NCBI RefSeq assembly: GCF_041624275.1
Contig: NZ_JBFJVE010000097.1
Coordinates: forward strand, 1-10,935
Reading direction: 5' to 3'
DNA: 10,935 bases
DNA from: Shimia sp041624275
GTDB lineage: Bacteria > Pseudomonadota > Alphaproteobacteria > Rhodobacterales > Rhodobacteraceae
Translations under genes and position numbers: made by a program
Part shown: positions 6,152-10,935 of the stretch, one piece after another
Numbering within the stretch: position 1 is the first letter of the stretch
How the letters are laid out: each line of letters begins with the position of its first letter
Notes under the pieces: model-generated
The model's database searches: none
Told to the model about the DNA's origin: nothing
The model's input: the letters and a program-made list of their open reading frames with translations, nothing else

Positions 6152-7011
6152 CAGCCCTGTGCCTGGCGCATCGCGCGCGCCATCTCTGCCGCTTCGTCAA
6201 GCACCCCGGCATCAAGCCCGGTTTCATACCCCAGCGCGATCAGCCGCGCATTCACCGCCTCGGTGGCGACATTGCCCTTGGCCCCGGGCGCATAGGGGCA
6301 GCCGCCAAGGCCACCGACCGCAGCGTCGAACACCCGCAATCCGCGCTCGAGCGAGGCCTCGATATTGGCCAGCGCCCGTCCGGCCGTGTCATGATAGTGC
6401 CCCGCCAGCCTGTCCGCCGGCACCTCTTGCAGCACCGCGTCCAGCATATCCGAGATGGTCTCGGGCCGGCCCTGACCGATGGTGTCGCCGAGCGAGATCT
6501 CGTAGCATCCCATCGCCAGCAGGGCCGCCGCCACCTCGGCCACCTTGGCCGGCGGCGTCGATCCGTCATAGGGGCAGTCGGTGACGCAGGAGACATAGCC
6601 CCGCACCGGGATGCCGGCCGATTTCGCCGCCTCGGCCACCGGCGCGAACCGGGCCAGAGACTCGGCGATGCTGGCGTTGATATTGGCCTTGGAGAACCCT
6701 TCCGAGGCGGAGCCGAAAATGGCGATCTCGTCGGCCCCTGCCGCCATCGCCCCGTCGAACCCCTTCATGTTCGGGGTCAGCGCGGCATAGGACACGCCCG
6801 CGACGCGGGTGATCCCGGCCAGCACATCGGCGGAATCCGCCATCTGCGGCACCCATTTGGGGCTGACGAAACTGGCGACCTCGATCCGGCGGAAGCCGGC
6901 GCGTCCGAGGCAGTCGACCAGCGCGATCTTTTCCGCCGTCGGGATCAGGCGCTTTTCATTCTGCAGCCCGTCGCGGGGGCCCATTTCGAAAATCTCGACA
7001 TACTCAGCCAT
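6151..7011 (-). CDS. liuE: Hydroxymethylglutaryl-CoA lyase
   Basis: This enzyme cleaves 3-hydroxy-3-methylglutaryl-CoA to acetyl-CoA and acetoacetate, the last step of leucine degradation (also called hmgL or mvaB). The 286-residue TIM-barrel protein keeps the key residues in register with the human enzyme at a constant offset of 28: Arg13 and Asp14 in MGPRDGLQNE (human R41, D42), His205 and His207 in GHYHDTAG (H233, H235), catalytic Cys238 in GGLGGCPYAPGAKGN (C266) and Asn247 (N275). The start is the ATG at 7011 (MAEYVEIFEMG), with GAGG 6 nt upstream. The open frame continues to 7104, but that stretch lies over the end of the GST gene and is unlike the family. The gene overlaps the upstream GST by 8 bp, so translation is likely coupled. 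Confidence 0.96.
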   Translation of the reverse strand: MAEYVEIFEMGPRDGLQNEKRLIPTAEKIALVDCLGRAGFRRIEVASFVSPKWVPQMADSADVLAGITRVAGVSYAALTPNMKGFDGAMAAGADEIAIFGSASEGFSKANINASIAESLARFAPVAEAAKSAGIPVRGYVSCVTDCPYDGSTPPAKVAEVAAALLAMGCYEISLGDTIGQGRPETISDMLDAVLQEVPADRLAGHYHDTAGRALANIEASLERGLRVFDAAVGGLGGCPYAPGAKGNVATEAVNARLIALGYETGLDAGVLDEAAEMARAMRQAQG

Positions 7012-7669
7012 CCGGCACCTCGTAGAACGCTTTGCGATAAATCCGTGGCGCGCCCTTTGGGGGCTGCGCCTGTTGCCAGGCAGGGCGCGCCCGCAGCCTT
7101 TCAAGATAGGACAGCAGATGCGGCATTGCGTCTAAACGCAGGAACCGCGTCGCCACGTCGATGCCATAGCCCATGGCGCAATCGACGCCGCTGAAGCCGC
7201 GCGCCATCAGATAGTCGCGCCCGTCGCCGAGGATCAGCTCGAGCCGCCCCAGCACCTTGGCCAGCCGCCGGGTCTCGAGGCTGATCTGCGTCGGCGAGCG
7301 CATCGCCGGCTCGTAAAGCACGATATGCGACTGGGTGAGATTGGCCAGATGCTGGCCCACGGTCTCGGCATAATGCAGCATGTCCAGCCAGGCCATGCGT
7401 TCGGGGTCCCCGGCCGAGCGCCCCAGCCCGGCCTCGGGGCAGCGCTCGCAGAGATACTCGATCATCGCGCCGCTTTCGCACATCACCGCGCCATCCACCT
7501 CGAGCGCCGGCACTCGCGCCGCCGGGTTGATCGCCAGGTATTCCGGGCTGCGCAGCGACTTGTCGAAAAAGTCGTGCACCCGCAGCTCATAGTCCAGCCC
7601 CAGTTCCTCGAGCAGCCACAGCACCCGGACCGAGCGCGCCTCATGCGCGTGATGGAGAACCAGTTTCAT
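7004..7669 (-). CDS. Glutathione S-transferase family protein (second of a tandem pair)
   Basis: A 221-residue soluble GST. The N-terminal thioredoxin-fold domain (about 1-77) has LHHAHEARSVRVLWLLEE at the start of helix 1, the cis-proline motif RVPALEVDG (Pro54) and the glutathione-binding Glu65-Ser66 in ESGAMIEYL; an all-helical C-terminal domain follows. It is about 40-45% identical by eye to the neighbouring GST along its whole length, including a shared tail of type FYxVPxx, so the pair arose by tandem duplication. The usual N-terminal serine seen as Ser10 in the neighbour is Ala11 here, leaving Ser13 as the nearest hydroxyl. It begins 3 nt after the stop of the upstream GST and overlaps the lyase start by 8 bp. 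Substrate unknown; the operon suggests a link to branched-chain acyl-CoA chemistry. Confidence 0.9.
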   Translation of the reverse strand: MKLVLHHAHEARSVRVLWLLEELGLDYELRVHDFFDKSLRSPEYLAINPAARVPALEVDGAVMCESGAMIEYLCERCPEAGLGRSAGDPERMAWLDMLHYAETVGQHLANLTQSHIVLYEPAMRSPTQISLETRRLAKVLGRLELILGDGRDYLMARGFSGVDCAMGYGIDVATRFLRLDAMPHLLSYLERLRARPAWQQAQPPKGAPRIYRKAFYEVPDG

Positions 7670-7672
7670 CGC

Positions 7673-8332
7673 CTAGGCCCCCGGCACGTCGTAGAAGTCC
7701 TTCTTGTAGAACTCCTGTGGTCCGTCCAGCGCCCGCGCCTCCTGATAGGCGGGCCGCGCCTCGATCCGCGCCATATAGGCCCGCACGTTGGGAAAGCGGT
7801 CCATGCGCACGTAATAGGGCGCGGCAAAAAGGTTGAACCCCATCATCGCGTCGGCGGCGGAAAAGCCGCTTTCCAACAGCCAGTCGCGCTGCCCAAGCAC
7901 ATGCTCCAGCGCCTTCAGCGTCGCTGCCAGCCGCGCCGCCTCGAGCTTCAGCACCACCGGCGAGGCCGGGGTCGGATCGCCCATGAACAGGTGCTGCATG
8001 TTGAGGCTGGCCAGAATGCTGGCCTGGGTCTCGGCAAAGCCCAGCCACTCCAGATAGGGCACCCGCTCGGCATCGCCCGGCAGCCGGCCCAGCCCGTGCA
8101 GCGGCCGGGTCTCGGTCAGGTATTCGACGATCGCCTGGCTTTCGAAGATGGTGATGCCGTCGATCTCCAGCGCCGGCACCCGCCCCACCGGCGAGATCGA
8201 CTTGAACTCGGCGGCCCTGAGCGAGCCGTCGGTGATCGAATAATGCCTGAGATCGGCACGCAGTCCCATTTCCTCGAGCAGCCACAGGATGCGGAACGAA
8301 CGCGAAAACGGGATATGGTGCAGAAGGATCAT
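7673..8332 (-). CDS. Glutathione S-transferase family protein (first of a tandem pair)
   Basis: A 219-residue GST. The N-terminal domain starts MILLHHIPFSRSFRILWLLEE, with Ser10 and Ser12 as candidates for stabilising the glutathione thiolate. The cis-proline is Pro53 in RVPALEIDG, and Glu64-Ser65 in ESQAIVEYL bind the glutamyl part of glutathione. The C-terminal helical domain includes the conserved GFSAADAMMGF stretch near the expected N-capping position of helix 6. Its ATG overlaps the mccA stop in an ATGA arrangement (8329-8332), so the gene is translationally tied to a leucine-pathway enzyme. I cannot name the GST class or substrate. Conjugation or deconjugation of reactive enoyl-CoA thioesters is an inference from context. 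Confidence 0.91.
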   Translation of the reverse strand: MILLHHIPFSRSFRILWLLEEMGLRADLRHYSITDGSLRAAEFKSISPVGRVPALEIDGITIFESQAIVEYLTETRPLHGLGRLPGDAERVPYLEWLGFAETQASILASLNMQHLFMGDPTPASPVVLKLEAARLAATLKALEHVLGQRDWLLESGFSAADAMMGFNLFAAPYYVRMDRFPNVRAYMARIEARPAYQEARALDGPQEFYKKDFYDVPGA

Positions 8333-10290
8333 GCCGCCGCCTCGTCAGCCTCGTCCTCGAGCCGGATCAGCGGCGCCCCGTCCTGGACCTGGTCGCCGGC
8401 ATGGGCCAGCACCTCGGCGACCACGCCGTCGCGCGCCGCCAGCAACGAATGCTCCATCTTCATGGCTTCCAGAATGGCCAGCTTGTCGCCTTCCTTCACC
8501 TCCTGGCCGGCCTCGGCAAAGACCGCCTTGACCTGTCCCGGCATCGGCGCCGCGATCAGGTTGCCGGCCGCGCCGGCCTGCTCTTCGCGCACCAAGGGGT
8601 CGATGACGTGGAACCCGTAGGCATTGCCCCAGAACACCGTCAGATCATCGCCCGAGCGCGCGGTCCGGGCCCGCACCTTGGTCTGGTCCACCCACCAGGT
8701 GCCGGCATCGAAATGCACCCTGTGGCTGGTCTCGCCGAGATCGACGTCGTAAAGCCCCTGCCCCAGAACCGTCACCCGGGCGTCGATGCGCGCCTCGTTG
8801 TGGTCAAGCGAGATCGACTGCACCAGAGGCGTCCACAGCACCAGGCCGCCGGCAACCGGGCCACCGTCCTCGGCGACCAGCCCCAGCGCGCTGACCGCGG
8901 CAAAGGCGCGGATGCTGCTGTCGGCCACCGGGGCCTCTGCAAGCGCCTCGAGGTGGCGTTCGATCAGGCCGGTATCGACATTGCCGCCGGCAAAATCCTT
9001 CTGCGCCGACAGCTGGCTGAGAAAGGCGATATTGGTCACCGTGCCGCCGATGTCGGTGTGGCGCAGCGCCCGCTCGAGCTGTTTCAGCGCCACCGCCCGG
9101 GTCGGACCATGCACCACCAGCTTGGCGATCATCGGGTCGTACCAGGGGCTGATGCTGTCGCCCTGGCGCACGCCGCTGTCGATGCGCGCCTCTTCGGGGA
9201 AATTCAGATGCGACAGGGTGCCGGTGGCGGGCAGGAAGCCCTTGGGCACGTCCTCGGCATAGATCCGCGCCTCGAAGGCATGGCCGGTGATGCCCAGTTG
9301 CTCCTGGCGCTTGGGCAGGGCCTCGCCGGCGGCGACGCGCAGCTGCCATTCGACCAGGTCGACGCCGGTGATCGCCTCGGTCACCGGGTGTTCGACCTGC
9401 AACCGGGTGTTCATCTCCATGAACCAGAAACCGTCGGCGCGCAGCCCGTCCGAGCCGTCGACGATGAATTCCACCGTGCCGGCCCCCTTGTAGCCGATCG
9501 CCTCGGCAGCGCGCACCCCGGCCTGCCCCATGGCCTCGCGCACCTCAGGGCTCATCCCCGGCGCCGGGGCCTCCTCGATGACCTTCTGGTGGCGGCGCTG
9601 CAAGGAACAGTCACGCTCGAACAGATGCACCGCATGGGTGCCGTCACCGAAGACCTGCACCTCGACATGGCGCGGATGGGTGACGTATTTCTCGATCAGC
9701 ACGTCGGCATTGCCGAAGGCGGTGGTCGCCTCGCCCCGGGCCGAGGCCAGCGCGTCCATGAAATCCTCGGGGCGTTCCACCAGCCGCATGCCCTTGCCGC
9801 CGCCGCCGGCCACCGCCTTGATCAGCACCGGATAGCCGATGCCGTCCGCCGCCCCCGCAAGATGTTCGGGATCCTGGTTCTTGCCGTGATAGCCGGGCAC
9901 CACCGGCACCCCGGCCTCTTCCATCAGCGCCTTGGCGGCATCCTTGAGCCCCATGGCGCGGATCGCCTTGGCCGAGGGGCCGATGAAGACCAGCCCCGCC
10001 GCCTCGACCGCCTCGACGAAATCCGGGTTCTCCGACAGGAAGCCATAGCCGGGATGGATCGCCTCGGCGCCGGTTTCCAGCGCGGCGGCGATGATCACCT
10101 CGCCCCTGAGATAGCTCTCGGCCGGTGCCGCAGCGCCGATATGCACCGCCTCGTCAGCCAGCGCCACATGTTTGGCCTGGGCATCCGCATCCGAATAGAC
10201 GGCGACGGTCCTGACCCCCATCGCGCGCGCCGTTTCCATGACCCGGCAGGCGATTTCACCGCGGTTTGCAATCAGTATCTTGTTGAACAT
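8329..10290 (-). CDS. mccA: Methylcrotonyl-CoA carboxylase biotin-carrying subunit alpha
   Basis: This subunit carboxylates its own biotin with ATP and bicarbonate and delivers the carboxyl group to the beta subunit, which converts 3-methylcrotonyl-CoA to 3-methylglutaconyl-CoA (also liuD). The 653-residue protein has an N-terminal biotin carboxylase domain (FNKILIANRGEIACRV; ATP-grasp glycine loop GGGGKGMR at 162-169; catalytic segment MEMNTRLQVEHPVTE at 291-305). A middle linker domain (about 455-575) follows, then a C-terminal biotinyl domain with EAMKMEH and biotin-accepting Lys611. The ATG at 10290 lies 7 nt after GGGAGG; an adjacent ATG at 10293 would have a 4-nt spacer. The frame stays open to 10380 through a palindromic repeat, which is not coding. 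Substrate assignment over acetyl- or propionyl-CoA rests on the neighbouring lyase and hydratase. Confidence 0.94.
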   Translation of the reverse strand: MFNKILIANRGEIACRVMETARAMGVRTVAVYSDADAQAKHVALADEAVHIGAAAPAESYLRGEVIIAAALETGAEAIHPGYGFLSENPDFVEAVEAAGLVFIGPSAKAIRAMGLKDAAKALMEEAGVPVVPGYHGKNQDPEHLAGAADGIGYPVLIKAVAGGGGKGMRLVERPEDFMDALASARGEATTAFGNADVLIEKYVTHPRHVEVQVFGDGTHAVHLFERDCSLQRRHQKVIEEAPAPGMSPEVREAMGQAGVRAAEAIGYKGAGTVEFIVDGSDGLRADGFWFMEMNTRLQVEHPVTEAITGVDLVEWQLRVAAGEALPKRQEQLGITGHAFEARIYAEDVPKGFLPATGTLSHLNFPEEARIDSGVRQGDSISPWYDPMIAKLVVHGPTRAVALKQLERALRHTDIGGTVTNIAFLSQLSAQKDFAGGNVDTGLIERHLEALAEAPVADSSIRAFAAVSALGLVAEDGGPVAGGLVLWTPLVQSISLDHNEARIDARVTVLGQGLYDVDLGETSHRVHFDAGTWWVDQTKVRARTARSGDDLTVFWGNAYGFHVIDPLVREEQAGAAGNLIAAPMPGQVKAVFAEAGQEVKEGDKLAILEAMKMEHSLLAARDGVVAEVLAHAGDQVQDGAPLIRLEDEADEAAA

Positions 10291-10297
10291 CATCCGG

Positions 10298-10303
10298 CCT
10301 CCC
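10298..10303 (-). promoter_or_regulatory. Shine-Dalgarno of mccA
   Basis: GGGAGG on the minus strand lies 4 nt before the first and 7 nt before the second of two consecutive ATG codons. It favours the second (10290), which gives the family-typical start MFNKILIANRG. Confidence 0.6.
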
Positions 10304-10330
10304 GACCCAATTTTCTCTTGCCTGAAATAT

Positions 10331-10388
10331 CCCGGGGGCATGGGGGCTGGCCCCCATCCGACCCTGCGCCCGGGGGCCACGCCCCCGG
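10331..10388. repeat. Double palindromic intergenic repeat between mccB and mccA
   Basis: Two perfect 8-bp inverted repeats lie side by side: ATGGGGGC-TG-GCCCCCAT (10340-10357) and CCGGGGGC-CAC-GCCCCCGG (10370-10388). A further copy of CCGGGGGC at 10332-10339 could pair with the far arm at 10381-10388, giving an alternative enclosing fold. No T-run follows on the minus strand, so it is not a classical terminator. GC palindromes of this look are common between genes in Rhodobacterales, from memory, and suggest a REP-like dispersed element. It sits inside an operon, so it may shape the ratio of beta to alpha subunit by stabilising or processing mRNA; that is inference. Confidence 0.7.
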
Positions 10389-10395
10389 TGTCGCA

Positions 10396-10935
10396 TCACA
10401 TCCGGAACACACCAAACTTGGTCTCTTCAATCGGCGCGCAAAGCGACGCACTCAACGACATCGCCAGCACGTCACGGGTCTTGCGCGGGTCGACGATGCC
10501 GTCGTCCCACATCCGCGCCGAGCCATAAAGCGGGTGGCCCTGATGCTCGAACATGTCCAGCGTCGGCTGGCGGAACGCCGCCTCTGCCTCGGCCGACCAG
10601 CTGCCGCCGTCGCGTTCGATCGCATCGCGTTTCACCGTCGCCAGCACCCCGGCGGCCTGTTCGCCACCCATCACCGAGACCCGGCTGCCTGGCCAGGTCC
10701 ACAGGAACCGCGGACTATAGGCGCGCCCGGCCATGCCGTAGTTGCCGGCCCCGAAGGAGCCGCCGACGATCATGGTGATTTTCGGCACTTTGGTGGTCGC
10801 CACGGCGGTCACCATCTTGGCGCCGTGGCGGGCGATGCCCTCGGCCTCGTATTTCTGCCCGACCATGAAGCCGGTGATATTCTGCAGGAACAACAGCGGG
10901 ATGCCGCGCTGCGAGCAGAGTTCGACAAAATGCGC
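10396..10935 (-). CDS. mccB: Methylcrotonyl-CoA carboxylase carboxyltransferase subunit beta (partial, C-terminal 179 residues)
   Basis: This subunit (also liuB) transfers the carboxyl group from biotin to 3-methylcrotonyl-CoA. The frame enters from the right edge and ends at a TGA at 10396-10398 after ETKFGVFRM. The visible part is the C-terminal carboxyltransferase domain. It contains GIPLLFLQNITGFMVGQKYE, the glycine-rich active-site segment GGSFGAGNYGMAGRAYSPRF with LWTWP, and SVMGGEQAAGVLATV, followed by the tail with MWDDGIVDPRKTRDVL. These are characteristic of acyl-CoA carboxyltransferases, and the GNYGMAGRAY version is typical of methylcrotonyl-CoA carboxylase. About two thirds of the gene (family length about 530 residues) lies outside the window. 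A spacer of 105 bp separates it from mccA, unusually long for this tightly packed operon. Confidence 0.94.
   Translation of the reverse strand, partial: AHFVELCSQRGIPLLFLQNITGFMVGQKYEAEGIARHGAKMVTAVATTKVPKITMIVGGSFGAGNYGMAGRAYSPRFLWTWPGSRVSVMGGEQAAGVLATVKRDAIERDGGSWSAEAEAAFRQPTLDMFEHQGHPLYGSARMWDDGIVDPRKTRDVLAMSLSASLCAPIEETKFGVFRM

Noticed and set aside
7012..7104. N-terminal extension of the HMG-CoA lyase frame
   Set aside because: The extra 31 residues are Arg-rich, overlap the GST coding region and have no Shine-Dalgarno support, whereas MAEYVEIFEMG at 7011 has GAGG 6 nt upstream and matches the family start.
7325..8620. 431-codon plus-strand frame opposite the two GST genes and the end of mccA
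   Set aside because: It is opposite three genes with clear family motifs and shows no recognisable domain; it is a by-product of third-position GC bias.
10291..10380. N-terminal extension of the mccA frame
   Set aside because: It translates the intergenic palindromes, and biotin carboxylase subunits normally begin right at the FNKILIANRGEIA segment.
10340..10388. Double palindrome as the terminator of the mccB transcript
   Set aside because: No U-tract follows on the minus strand, and mccA downstream is the partner subunit on the same strand, so complete termination there is unlikely.

Overview
The window is GC-rich DNA that reads as an alphaproteobacterium of the Rhodobacterales (Roseobacter/Ruegeria-like). 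The assignment is inferred from three things: close similarity, from memory, of the NADH dehydrogenase subunits to Paracoccus/Rhodobacter proteins; a long NuoE with a C-terminal helix-hairpin-helix extension; and a small membrane-protein gene between nuoE and nuoF. All credible genes lie on the minus strand and form two head-to-tail operons. I see no tRNA, rRNA, CRISPR array, insertion sequence or phage gene.

Right half (10935 down to 5354): the downstream part of a leucine (isovalerate) catabolic operon. In transcription order it holds the 3' part of the methylcrotonyl-CoA carboxylase carboxyltransferase subunit (mccB, cut by the window edge), a 105-bp spacer with a double palindrome, the biotin-carrying subunit (mccA), two tandem paralogous glutathione S-transferase genes, 3-hydroxy-3-methylglutaryl-CoA lyase, and a methylglutaconyl-CoA hydratase of the LiuC type. 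Together the carboxylase, hydratase and lyase take 3-methylcrotonyl-CoA to acetyl-CoA plus acetoacetate. The two GSTs are not part of the textbook pathway and are the most interesting content of this half.

Middle (4934 to 5353): about 420 bp without a convincing gene. It carries weak hairpins just past the hydratase stop, an AT-rich stretch with a 22-bp operator-like inverted repeat, a possible sigma-70-type promoter, and the leader of the nuo operon.

Left half (4933 down to 1): the start of the respiratory complex I operon in the order nuoA, nuoB, nuoC, nuoD, nuoE, a small two-helix membrane protein, and nuoF (cut by the left edge). Stops and starts overlap or lie within 4 nt of each other throughout, so translation is probably coupled. 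The two operons are linked metabolically only in a broad sense: leucine breakdown yields acetyl-CoA, and the NADH from its oxidation feeds complex I.

Most of the window is ordinary core metabolism. I found no clearly new multi-gene system. The points worth a second look are the GST pair, the NuoE extension, the small protein in the nuo operon, the 22-bp palindrome upstream of nuoA, and the double palindrome between mccB and mccA.
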